The notes beneath the pieces were generated by a model. It ran no database searches. It saw nothing but the letters and a program-made list of their open reading frames with translations, and had not been told where the DNA came from. This document shows positions 46,149 to 58,265 of a stretch of 64,000 nucleotides of DNA, in pieces. Numbering within the stretch: position 1 is the first letter of the stretch; each line of letters starts with the position of its first letter. The stretch is from Nissolia schottii (taxonomy: Eukaryota > Streptophyta > Magnoliopsida > Fabales > Fabaceae), in NCBI GenBank assembly GCA_003254905.1, contig QANU01006985.1, positions 1 through 64,000 on the forward strand, written 5' to 3'. Both the position numbers and the translations under genes were made by a program.

Positions 46149-46875
46149 GCCCAGAAACAAACACTCGCTGACCAGTTGAATTTAAAGACCAGACAAATTG
46201 AAGTTTGGTTTCAGAACAGAAGAGCAAGGTACGTTTTCTTGTTATATTTATGTGGCATGGTTAACATATAATTTCCGTTTCATTGCATCTTATTGTTATG
46301 TTTTCCGTTATTTGGGCTCTTTTTCATTCCAAACTCAATTTAGAGAAGAAAAAGAAAAGAAGAGAGAGAAATTCTTTTATGTTATTATGAAATTTCTGTG
46401 TAATCATGTAACGTTATATTATATACACTCTAAATCACATATTAAATAATATTTGATCTTTACATAGCGAATACTTTCTATTGTATCACTTTCAAAGGAA
46501 AAACAGAAATATCATGTAATTAACCTAACGCTCAAATATCTCAAAAGAATTTCTCTTATTTATTTTCATGTTGACTACGTGACCATGTGATATGTATATA
46601 GATGTAATGTAACTAACTACTTTTGAAAATGTAATTAATGTATAAAACTTTTCATCAGGACCAAGCTGAAACAAACGGAAGTAGACTGCGAGTTCTTGAA
46701 AAAACAGTGCCAAAGCCTAACCGATGAGAACCGAAGGCTGAAGAAGGAGTTGCAGGAACTACGTTCGCTCAAAGTCGGAACATCGCCGCCACCGTTATAC
46801 ATTCAGCTCTCCAAGGCGGCAGCACTCACCATGTGTTCTTCCTGCCAGAAACTAGTTAAGCCCAATGATGAATGA
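46149..46875 (+). CDS. HD-Zip class II transcription factor, 3' exons only
   Basis: Exons 46149-46228 and 46659-46875 encode 98 C-terminal residues. Visible are the end of the homeodomain (recognition helix [15 protein letters not shown]), a leucine zipper with heptad-spaced leucines in [18 protein letters not shown] and [10 protein letters not shown], the linker LRSLK, and the class II cysteine motif here as MCSSCQKL (usually CPSCE). HD-Zip II proteins are nuclear repressors in shade, auxin and leaf-polarity responses. The first exon with the homeodomain start should lie upstream of the intron that begins left of 46149; it is not present between the N gap and the acceptor, so it is lost in the gap or elsewhere. 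A HAT9/HAT14/HAT22-type paralogue is likely. Confidence 0.88.
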
Positions 46876-48170
46876 AAACATTGTTGCCATGTGGTCCAAC
46901 AAATTAACAACATGATGTTAGAGGGTAGGAATTGATAATTTAGATACATGAAGGGTACGTATGAAAAAGATCAATTTCAAATTGCAACATACGTTACCAC
47001 CACAATAGCCGGTTAAGTAATTAGAAAAACAAACATGCAGTCAGTTGTGTTACAAATTAAATTAATCAAAATTAACTCGCTAGTTATATTTTCCTTGAAT
47101 GGCTTTATGCTTTTTCCCCGAAAATGTAGCTATTTATGGTTAGGTAGTACGGACAAGGGAATAAGTGTTTGAATGGTTGAAACTCAAAGAGAAAACAATT
47201 CCCTTAAGTCAGTCCACTAATTAGAATACTATAGGGTTAAAGGTTAGAATATTGAATCCGATTGAGCTAGATTAGATAAGAGGATTATGTTTTTTAGTAG
47301 TACTTGTCAATTTTGTCACGTGAGATGACATGGGGTGTTTTGTTTCAAATCCATGTGCATATATATGTGTGTGGGGCCCACTAGCTATCTCATTTTTCCT
47401 CATTATCTTAAGATTTTCTCACTTCCTAATTAAGGATTGAGGGATAAGTTCATTATTCCATGTCAAAAGAGAGCAAGTTCTTGATATATTCCCCTTATTA
47501 TTGGCTTGTGTGGTCGTAAGGAAAATCCTTTGAAAATTTCACCAAGATTTTCTTGTTGACGTGTTTGTTATGTTATATGTGTGTTGATAACTTATGGTAT
47601 ACTTTTTTTAATGGTCTTTAACATATATAACTAATTCATTTTGAAAAGAAGAATAAGAAGATTATTCTTACGCGTTTAGAAAATCGGTTCAATTTTAACT
47701 ACTATATCCCAAAGATCCAAATTTATCATTTTTTTTTGTATTTTTTTATATTTTTGTCAAAATCACTAATATCTAAAATGAAACTTCACTTAATATAACT
47801 CAAATTGGGTTGAACCATTATAAGAATAAATTTCTCAGTATTAATTTTTTTATCTACAAAACTCAAACTTGATATCTTATTTAAAGGGAATTAATGTTAA
47901 ACGACTCAAACGTGATAAATCCAAATTGATCTTTGTGTATTTGAAATAGTATATAAATTAAGCTAGTCATCATTCACCAATATATAATATATTATTATTG
48001 TGAAGACATCTATATATGCAATGTCACATTTAATTCTCAGTGCACCACCAATTGGTGTGCTTAAATTTGGTCATTGAACCAACCCACAAGGAACAAGTAT
48101 ATGGCAGCAAGTCATTGAGAGATAAAATGCATGGGATTCGACAAGTCATAAGAGTGAGACACAATCCTAA

Positions 48171-48224
<54 letters not shown>

Positions 48225-48772
48225 AAGCAAGTGAAGTGCCAATACTTCTAATCTAATTTTTTTTTTTAGATTTTAAATAATTGCCAAGAGAGAGTGCGTG
48301 CGCTTATGATGACATTAGAGTGCAAAAGGTAATGGAGAAATTTAAAGGCGTGTTTTAGGGGGTGCTGCCCAACGTGGATTAGTAAATGTCTTCTCTCCCA
48401 AATACACTATCATCATCGACCCACTGCTTGAATCACGTTCAAGGGGCCAATAATATTAAACTATATAATATGGGAGAATATTAAGGTAGCCAATAAAGAC
48501 CCGAATTCCTTGTTTTCTTTTATTTTTCTTCTTTTGGTTAAAACGAGGATCTCAATTCCATGGACACCACTTTTTTTTTTTGTGAGGAGATATATATTAC
48601 ATATTATCTATATGAAAAGGTCTCATAATTATGCAGTTGACCAAGCATTATTAGTTTCAACTGCCTAGCTATTATGCCAACTTTAACCTAAAAGATGAGC
48701 AAGCGTTAGAAGGTCATAACCCCCAATTAATTGATGTAGTTAGTGTCATAATGACCACGCAATTAAATTCAT

Positions 48773-48805
<33 letters not shown>

Positions 48806-49284
48806 NTTGACAAGTAGATAAAATATAGTGTGTAGACAAAATTAACATTGAGTAGTAAGTGTTATAGTAATTAAATGTTATTAAGAATATGAGAGATAAC
48901 AAAAGTAAACTTATAAAAAATACATTTAATGTTTTCTTAATTTATTCAAATGACAAATAATCTTAGATAAATTTTTATTTGAAAAATGACAACAAAAAAG
49001 TGAACGGAGGAAGTAGTTGTTGTTTAAAAATGTTAATTACTAACACAATATTAATCTTTTATTTCAATTTTATCCTTGATTACATTAATTATGTTTACTA
49101 GTTTAGTTAAGTTGTATCTTGTGTTAGTGGAGAGAGATAATTAATACCATTCCAATATATAATTTTTTGGTAAACCTAATCCAATATATAATTCATGGTA
49201 ATTTAGTACTTTGCTTTTTTAATTATTGTTTTCTTAATCCTTAAGTACATGCAAAATATTAAAAGATAACTAATGAAATGGGTA

Positions 49285-49581
49285 TACTCCCTCCGTTTTT
49301 TTTCAATTGTCCAAAACCATAAAACCATATACTAAGGTAAACAAAAAAAAAATTGGTAAATGCATAAAATAGTATGAGTTAGCAAAATTATCCCTATATA
49401 AAAAAACATATGTTTCTAATATAACTATTACTCTTTTCACCTCTATTAGACTAATAAATGCTTCACTATGACTAAGAATATGAATAAAAAAGATAATTAC
49501 ACTTAGATATTATAAATAGATAAATATTCTAAAATCCTAAAAAATAGAAAATGGACAATTAAAATAACAGAGGGACTAGTA
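49285..49581. mobile_element. Stowaway MITE (about 297 bp)
   Basis: The left end 'tactccctccgttttttttc' plus 'aattgtcc' and the reverse-complemented right end 'tactagtccctctgttattt' plus 'taattgtcc' form inverted repeats beginning with the CTCCCTCCGT signature of Stowaway elements. The flanking dinucleotides are TA. The interior is AT-rich without coding potential. Confidence 0.75.
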
Positions 49582-50761
49582 TATAGTCATTAGAAGTGAA
49601 TTAAGTTGTAGAGTAATTAACAAGTCAGCATGATTCATGAATAAGAAATTCAACAACGTCTTACCATATCTTGGTGCAATTTAATCAAACATTTGACCAT
49701 AAGCAAGCAAATCAACATCTTTAATAATTTTTAAATTGTGTCAAGGACTGTTATATTTGTGCTTCTTTGTCATCAACTTATTTGGTCTGCGGAATTTTTT
49801 TAGGGAAAAAGATAAAATTGACCAAAACGTTGAACATGAATTCTTCCAACATGATTATTTGAGGACCCCATTTCCCATTGTGCAAGATTTTGAGAATGAT
49901 AGCTTGGGATTTAAGCAAAGTACTCCCTGTCTATTTAAGGTTAAATAACTTTTTTTAATTAAAATAATTTGTATCTAAAGTTTATTTGACTTTATCTAAT
50001 TCAGTTTGAGTCACATCGACTGACTATAAAGATTAAACTTTCTCAATAGTAATTTGTTCTATCCATATGATTAGGTTTTACATTTTTTATTTTATGGAAA
50101 AAAAAACCCTCAAAAGAAAAGGAATTGGTTGAGTACTTGTGAATGATTAAAGAAAAACTGAGATTGATGAAACGACAATCAATGTGATGAAGATGCATGA
50201 GCAAGGGTGAGGACTCTAAGAGTCACGTGACAACGTAGAAACAATAAAAAGAAAATTAAAAGATAGTTAAAGATACATATTTATAGTTTTTCTCCCTAAA
50301 TTAAAGTATAATAAGTCATTCTTAATAGTTTAAATATAATTAATATTTTTTTATTAAACATTCTTTTGTTGTCCTTAATGCTAATTTTTCCATACAAAAT
50401 TTTCGCTGACTTGGCCAAATTAGCTCAATCTTATCATGGTAATCCACTTCTTCATTAGACAGTGGAAATTGATTCAGAAATTGAAACCTTAAAAGGTCTC
50501 CAAATTAATATCTTAAATAAAAAAATTGAAACTTATAAAAATGTTACCTTACAATTAATAAAAAAAAACTTTAACAACCGTATAATAGATATTTTATTAA
50601 AATCTAATAGCTCAAGTAACATATTTTTTAGTCAATAAAAAAATATACTAAAAAATATAGCTATCGTTGGAGAGAAAAAAGGCAAATATTTTTTAGAGTT
50701 GGATCGAGCATATTAATCGTGTTTATATATATATAATAGAGTCAATATACCTTTCAATTGA

Positions 50762-50763
<2 letters not shown>

Positions 50764-50842
<79 letters not shown>
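50764..50842. repeat. Compound (TA)n(GA)n microsatellite
   Basis: About 32 bases of TA pass directly into about 47 bases of GA. Both parts are nearly perfect. Confidence 0.95.
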
Positions 50843-50848
<6 letters not shown>

Positions 50849-51346
50849 TCTTTGTACATGCAATAGTAAAAGCAAGGTTCACACAGACACCATCCCCTTT
50901 CATCAGCCTCCACCAAACACCATTTAGCGTTGCAATTATTTGAATAATACAAAACATGATTTTGGCTGCGCTTGCTTACATATGTGTGAACGGAGGCATT
51001 GCTTCATGCCTTCATGGAAATGTGAATATACAAACAATTGACCTCTCTTGAATTCACACCTCAATTTAACATACATTTTTGCCAATGATTTAATATAGAT
51101 TGATAAGTGATATGAATAACAGAATAAGTAACTATAACAATGATGTATATTTAAAAAATTGTACAGATAACATTACTATTTTGTATCGACTTGATTCTGT
51201 GGAATAAATTACACTATTCATGGTTTTCAACGACCTTGATGTGAAGATTACAGCAAAACATAGATATGTACATGGCGAAAAAGGTTCTCTCTTTTTAACC
51301 TACTTTTTTCCCGCACAAAAAATGGCAAACTCTTGAATGAAATCAT

Positions 51347-54300
51347 TCAACTCCTTGAGTTAGTTTGTTGAAAAACCAGGGTGGCATAAATTAGCTCATT
51401 CCAAGCATCAGGGACCCCGGGAAGGCACCAATGGCTGCAGTCCTGCCGCCTCGTGGAGACTTTCTTTCCGGCTGTTGTATTCTTGCCATAGACCGATGGG
51501 TGGCCATCCTTGCGGAAATTGGTCATCCTTGTCACATTTAGTACCTTCACTGGAACCTTCATTCCCTGGATCACTTCATCTACTATCTTCATTTTCAAAG
51601 GATAGTTATCCAAGATGGAGCCAGTAAAAACTGGTTCGGTTTCACCATTGCATGACCCACCCGAATCCCAGTCTCCACCTCTGTTAAAAGATTTATGAAC
51701 ATTTGAAAGATTCATGAACCTCTTGATGTGGTTGAAAGAGCAACTAGTAGTGGTTTTTTATTAGTTTCTTTTAATTTTTCTTTTCTCCGTTATGATGCTG
51801 AAATAACCGGGTCTTATTTTTTTTTACATGAACCAGTGCAGGAATAAATTGGAAAGAAAACGGGAGAAGGATTTTATGCAACAGAGATTTTCCATTTTAA
51901 GAAAAAAAAATCATACCTGAAATGGGCAGAAGAATATCCGCGGTAATAGACAATCTGTTTCTTTGGATTGATATTATCATCGATCCATTTTCCCCAGGTC
52001 TTTATGGCCTTTTTGTATGCCTCAACAGCATCAAATTTTGGATATAGATTATCACCTTCTTTATAATAATTTACCCTGCACAAACCAGATGATGTCAATT
52101 TTTCTTTTCTTTTCTAGATACTGTTTATCATTTTCAATTTTTTTTTCCAATTCACCAATGTTGTTCCCTTTATCTATTTTGATAGATGACGTTAACTTGA
52201 AGGAAAGAAAGACAAACCAACCCATAGAAATGTAAAAGCCAAGTTAAGAAATGGGGGAAATAAAAAAATTGATGGGATACGTTAGTTAGGCACAACACAA
52301 ATGTAAAATATTTCCTGTAACATGAACTAGATACTATAGTATATACCACAGCACAATAAACATGGGGGGAAGCAAACAAACACAGATAGTCAGTTACCAT
52401 TTCACTGCATAGATCAATCAAAATACAAAATAATTACATACGAACCCTCGAGCAGTTTTTCCATGAGTCCACCAGTGTCCAGTGTTAAAGACAAGAATGT
52501 CAGCCCTCTTCCATCGTCGAAATGTCTTGTCAATTCGATCTATTGACAACGTAGGATTTGAGCTCCCTTGTGCATTAATTCGAACTCCTTCCCTCACAAG
52601 GAAATGAGACCTCACAAATTCCACAGTACAATTGTAGTCCTGCCCAAGTGTTTCAAAATCTTATTCTTAGCATAGCAAACAGCAGTCTGTCCACCCACAA
52701 TTGATTTTAACGAGTAAAGAGAAAAGTTTACCTCAAATTTGAAAGAAAAGTAGCCTCTTCCTTTTGTTATTTTGTATCCATGAACCTCGTACATTTTGCT
52801 CTTATTGTGCAGGCCTTCGCGGAGTATGCACAGAATGGACTCAAATTGGTTCCGGTTCATGGAATCTCCTACGAGCAATAACTTCTTACCTCGCAGTCTT
52901 GCCAAGAAGTCCGTGGCACTAAACCTACGAGTAACGCATGAGAGAAGTAAATGAAGTTACGAACAGTTAATGTTCCAGTAAACCACCAAAATATGAGAAG
53001 CAGAGGTTTCAAGAACACTTCAGCAACTCTAAGCAAATTAAGTGTTATATCACAGTGTCAACAGAAAATCAAAAGCTGAACATTTCCCGAGTACCCAAAC
53101 AAAGGTCATAGCATCCAATCAATAATAACAGCAGGTCATCATAGTGCTGAACTACATTGCAAAGACAACACGAAGAGAAGGCTAAAAGTCACCAGTTCCA
53201 GCTAAATCAAATATAACAGGCCCAGCATGATTTGCCGATTCCACTTCTCTTCAACCAAAGAAAGAGCAGCAGAACTTCTTGAACGACCAATGAATGAGCT
53301 TTATAGTGAAATGTGGGCATAATGAACAACAAAGCATACATACCACTCCCAACTTCAACAGTCAACAGACCTTTGAGAGGTTCTAACTCCTAAGCATGCA
53401 CGAAGATTAAGAGGTCCAGCAATATGTGAAACAGAAGCAGAGTCACTCAAAACTCCATCCAAAGTTCCTCGACAAAAGTGCGGTCATAAATTTATAACAC
53501 TTAGACAAAACATTATATCAACACACTCATTCCGGAAACAATCCCCAATTCCCTATCAACCCCACTATTTCTCACCAAAGGATGCATGCGATTCAATGCA
53601 ACAACCAACAGCATTTTTCGAGCAATACCATTTAAGCATTTAGCTAACCAAAAGTGGCCCAAAATCAAAATAGCTCACAATCCGGTTGACCCATATTCAG
53701 CCATCAAATTAGTCCCTGTAGTTGTCAGCATCAATCAATTTTTGCCCCCAATGTTTCAAAACCATCAAAATTATCCACCAAGTTGCCAAAACTCCATTAA
53801 GGCAAAGACATTGATTGAGAAAATCAACCAAACAACATCACTACACGCTAATTGCATGAAAGTTAAGACATTCATTGGGAAAATTGGGTATAACAGAGAT
53901 AGATACCTGGGAAGATGACAGCCATCGGGCTTCCAGCGCCATTTGGTGTACTCAGAATCTCTCCTACCGTTGATTTGGCAATCGTAAGCCTCGTCGACGT
54001 AAGGGCAAGAACCCGGTTGGTAAATCGGGTAGTTAATTTCATCCTTCACCCATGTCCCCCTGTACAAATCGCACCCTAGTTGCTCCTTCCACGCTAGATC
54101 ACCACCGCCACCATCATCATTTGCAACATTATTATCATTGTCTTTAGCGGCATCGGCATTGTCGGCCGCCGTTTGGGTGTCAGAAGCTGGTTGGGTGGCG
54201 TCGTCACCGTCATCGATAGGGGTTTTGGTGTCGGTGGCAGGATCCGGTTCTACGGGTTCGGGTTCAATGGGTTGTGTTTGGGTTAGAGTGGTGTTGTGGG

Positions 54301-54493
54301 AGAGAGAGGGGAGAGGGTGGAGGAGGAGATCTGAGCGGAGGGAGAGAGCGGGATCGCGGGATTTGAAGAAGAAGATGAAGGAGAGGACGAAGATGGAGAG
54401 AAGGAACAATGTGAGGAGGAAGAGGGTGGAGACATTGAAGCGGTTCTTGCGGGAAGAAGAAGAAGAAGACGACGACGATGATGATGATGCCAT
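51347..54493 (-). CDS. Trichome birefringence-like (TBL) polysaccharide O-acetyltransferase
   Basis: Exons (minus): 53907-54493, 52732-52924, 52446-52639, 51917-52075, 51347-51680; 1467 nt, 488 aa, phases agree. TBL proteins are Golgi type II membrane enzymes that O-acetylate cell-wall polysaccharides. Order: serine run, a signal anchor (TLFLLTLFLLSIFVLSFIFF), a long Pro/Asp-rich stem, the TBL domain from GCDLYRGTWVKDE, the GDSM serine motif (215-218, in LLLVGDSMNRNQFES), and the DUF231 part with NTGHWWTHGKTARG and the DxxH motif DCSHWC (Asp458, His461). Both catalytic motifs are present. The wording GDSMNRNQFES and KMYEVHGYKITKGRGYF points to the TBL14-16 branch, but I do not fix a number. 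The poly-Ser start comes from a TCA/TCG/TCT repeat at 54437-54490. Confidence 0.93.
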
Positions 54494-55942
54494 TGACGAG
54501 AGAGAGGGAGAAGAAGCATGATCCGTGTTTCAGTGAGATTCGTGGGTGTGCCTGTATCAAAGAGATAGAGAGGGGGGGGGGGAGAGTGAGCTGCTTCTTC
54601 TTCTTCTTCTTTTTTCCTTTTTTCTTTAGTATTTTATTTATGATTTTTAACAATTATAATTCAATTATAGATTTAAAATAATAAATGAAGCTCGGTTTGA
54701 GCAACAAAATCTGTAGCCTTATTATGCATAAACGATTAAGGGGTGAAAATCATAGAACTAATCTATGGCCTTATAAATGCTCACTCCATATTCACTTAAT
54801 ATGGCGCGCACACAAAAAGAAAAGATTGTCACTAGAATTACTATGATGAAGAGAGTTCACCTTTTTCAGACTAGATTTAAATCAAGGTGACAATAAATAA
54901 ATAAATGGGTTACTTTTTTTGTCTTTTTAGGTCTACGAGGAGGGTTAATTTCTGTTGCTTCATAAATTCACAGTGATTGATTATCAAAGGCAATAATCTG
55001 ATCACAACAAAAAAATTAGTACAATTGAAACTATTCAAATATTAGTTAAGCCTAAGAATATAATTAATCAATGAAAAATATGTATATAACTTTAGATGGC
55101 GCCTCAAAACATAATCGTTATAACATTACATCACAAATATACACCTAAAAATAAAATCGATCACGTCAAATTATATTTATTTAAACCATTATATAACCAA
55201 TTTACTCGAGCTATATAGGTAGAATATGTCATAGTCATCATGTCTAAGAACTAAAGTACCAATTTACACACAATATTATGCTTACCAAACATGGTGGTAA
55301 CCATATGAGTAACTAGTTATGTGGTACACATTATATCATCAATGTTTTCAAAAACTACTAAATATTGTAGAAACAAAACAACTGTCTCAAAAGAAAACTC
55401 AACTGAATCCACTGGCAAAAATTGTCAATCTAACATAAATACATTCTAATTTAACAGCAAAAACTCAAAGTCAATCCAAACATCCTACTATCAAAAAAAT
55501 TCGTTGAACATTATATATAAGCACAGATTTATATTCTCTAAAATGAAGGCCGAGAAAAAAAATATATAGGAGAGAGGGGCATGGGGTGATTTTTTGAGAA
55601 CTGGGGAGGGGGTTTACATTAGAGGGCTGAAAGCCCAAGGGGCTGGGTTTAATTTCATACTGACAAATTTTTGTTTTGGGCTTGGTTTCTGGACCAAGTA
55701 ACTCTTACACATCCAGTTCGACCCAAACTATTTGGGGCAAGGTAGGAGTAAAATAATCAGGGAAATAAACCCATTAGTAATGCATGAACGAATTTCTTTT
55801 CGTACCACACATTAATTGTTTTTTACCCATCAATAATATTGTTGAAATCAGAAAGGGAAAGAAAAAACCAATCCATATTTTATTTATCAACAGAAGAACC
55901 AAGTTATAAACACCTTATTCTTTACTTATCACTTTCTTGGCC

Positions 55943-55987
<45 letters not shown>

Positions 55988-57986
55988 ATTTGACCCTCTT
56001 CTACGGAGTATGGAGCTTTGAAAGTCTGAAAATTGCATGTGTGATGCCGGCACTTCTGTCTTTGTAAATTAACAAAAAAAATTCCTACAGATTACCCTTG
56101 AGGGCCTTATGCATGTGTGCCTTTTAAGTTTTTTGAGGCATATAAAAGTATTTACAAATTATTTATTAAAGTAGTCATTATATCATCAACAAAAAATCAA
56201 AGTTAGATCTTTTTAAAATATAAATTATATTTTTTTATCAATTATGTCAATCATCTTTAGCTTAAATTGAATAACATTGTACATACAATAATGAACAAAA
56301 TTAAAAGAAATAGACAGTCATTTATTTTAACATTGAAGTCGCCATTAAATTTGTAGTACAAATTGATGCTAAATGCTAATACATCAATTCAATTCAGAAC
56401 TGATGTACAATAGTTTTGCACAAGTGACACATGATGGATCCAACGGTGGAAAGGGAAGTGACTAGTATAAGTATGGGTCAAATCGCTTAACGCTGACATC
56501 TGCTGCCGACTCTTGTGACCCTTTTTTGCTGTGTACCTTTTGGAAGAGGAACGGGGGTAGGGAGGAAGCAATAGACAAGATAGGAAGATATGGGTAACTA
56601 ACCTTGCTGTTTCAACAGAAATGGCCGGCTTTAATGAAGCACCAACTGTCGTTTCACAACACCGTCCTTCAATTCATTCATTCCTACATTCACTATTGTT
56701 GTTTCTATTCCCTTCCAACCCCCGCAAATACTAATAACATGATCAGGAAGGAGGTTTATAGGTTTAGGATCAATTCTTTTTGTTGTCATTAATCATTATT
56801 GTTTAGTGTACTCCTTAATTACCTTTATGTGATTTCTACTTTCTTTTTTAAAGGATTCATTATTTAACTTTAAAATATTTATCTTTCTTTATCAAGATAT
56901 ACTTAACGTGATATTTTATAGTCAAATCTATAATGTATGACTTAGCTATATAATATATGTAAATAAAATATTTTTAAAAATATATTATTAGGACTAGTAG
57001 GAGATATGCATTCGACTAAAAACATGTAGAAGTAGAATGTTCATTGAATAAATAATTTTTCTTAAAATTTAGATTTTGAAAATAGTTAGCTATGTTAAAA
57101 AATTAGGTAATTTTTTAAATGTTTAAAAATAAGTAGCCTTTACAAATTGTAATGGCATGTTTAAAATATGACTAAATGACAATTTTTTGGTTCAACAAAT
57201 TTATAATAGAAAAGATATAATAACAAAAAATATAGTAAATTTTAAAGTGATGAATGATGAAACAATAATTTATGTCGGGTTGTATATGGTGATTAGTGAC
57301 TCGCTATAAGTAAATCAGGACACAAACCCCATGTCACTTCCATCATTCACTCAATCAAAAAACTCAGGCAGGAAAGAAGACTTGCTTCCAAAGCAACCAC
57401 CAATATTGATAAGAGATTGAATTCATGCTACACAGTCAAAGCCACCCATTTAATTCTTCCCCTGCAACCCCACTTTTTAATTTCTCCCCTCTCTCAATGA
57501 GTGTCAGCTTTTCATGTATGGCCCTCAAATCGAGCAGCACGTGGTGGTGAAGGTGGTAGCAGTAGCAGCAACCTCCTTTGAACAAGAATTAACAACATTT
57601 TAGAGAGACTTTGGCTACTTGTCACCTAGGGCTGCGAAAGCCTAACTGTCCCAAAGGAACAGAATGTTGAGCTTTGGAGTCCACTCCATGCAAACTCCAT
57701 TTGGTTTGAATTTAGAAGGGTCAATTAATGAGGTTTGGTGGAATTTCTGACCACACAAACAAAATGTGATGTATCAAAGTATTTATACTGCTGCATATCC
57801 GAGGTACCATAGTTAATGAATGTCCCATTCCCTATTAACCAACTCAGACACTCTCACCACACTAACAATAATAATATCAGCATCAATTCCTTTTGCTCTG
57901 CCCCCCATCTTTCTCTTTCCTTCTCTTCTCTTCTCTGCTCTGTTCTGTCTTCTTCAAAGAGTTTCTACAATTTGTGTTGGTGCGAT
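54494..57986. other. Intergenic stretch between TBL and CLE genes
   Basis: The first 100 bases are the TBL leader, with a G run (54572-54582) and a 'ttc' triplet run. The rest is AT-rich with a (CT)n run at about 55947-55984. 57330-57980 is somewhat richer in C and T and acts as promoter/leader of the CLE gene. No other gene is supported. Confidence 0.55.
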
Positions 57987-58265
57987 ATGAGATTAACGGA
58001 GGTGATACTTGTGTTGTGCATTTTGGTGTGGGCCTGTGTTGGGCCCAACGCAGAGGCAAGAAATAGCGGTTTTGTTAGCACCAGTTCGTTTGATGGAGCA
58101 AACAAGAATAGCACGAGGGGAGCACATGAGTGTAACCCCAAGACCAAGAGGCACCGCCATCAACTTGGCCACCGTTTCTCTTGTTCCGACAAGAACAACA
58201 CTGCCGCCGTGTCGGACGACAAAAGAGTGGTTCCGACAGGTCCAAATCCGTTACATAACAGGTAG
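57987..58265 (+). CDS. CLE peptide precursor (CLE9/10/11-like)
   Basis: Single exon, 92 aa. CLE genes encode secreted prepropeptides cut and modified to 12-13-residue ligands for CLV1/BAM/PXY-type receptor kinases that control meristems, vascular tissue and, in legumes, nodule number. The signal peptide covers roughly residues 1-25 (MRLTEVILVLCILVWACVG, ending near NAEA). A variable, polar, basic middle (KTKRHRHQLGHRF) follows. The mature motif is RVVPTGPNPLHN (80-91) with one trailing Arg, very close to Arabidopsis CLE9/10/11 ligands (R.VPSGPNPLHN). The in-frame ATG at 57816 lies in the leader and would bury the signal peptide, so 57987 is the better start. The two central prolines that are normally hydroxylated are present. 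Confidence 0.93.
   Translation: MRLTEVILVLCILVWACVGPNAEARNSGFVSTSSFDGANKNSTRGAHECNPKTKRHRHQLGHRFSCSDKNNTAAVSDDKRVVPTGPNPLHNR

Larger units (their letters stand above)
46876..51346. other. Intergenic stretch rich in microsatellites
   Basis: No gene is supported. It contains the HD-Zip 3' flank, (TA)n runs at about 48173-48223 and 48776-48805 (the latter followed by one N at 48806), a Stowaway MITE at 49285-49581 and a compound (TA)n(GA)n run at 50764-50842. All longer open frames here are products of the simple repeats. Confidence 0.6.

Noticed and set aside
48040-48242. 64-70-codon frames with Tyr-Ile repeats (also at 50713-50957)
   Set aside because: Translations of (TA)n and (GA)n microsatellites.
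54138-54521. Open frames of 127 and 129 codons overlapping the TBL first exon
   Set aside because: They are shadows of the TBL reading frame in a region of biased codons and repeats; no domain, and TBL is unambiguous there.
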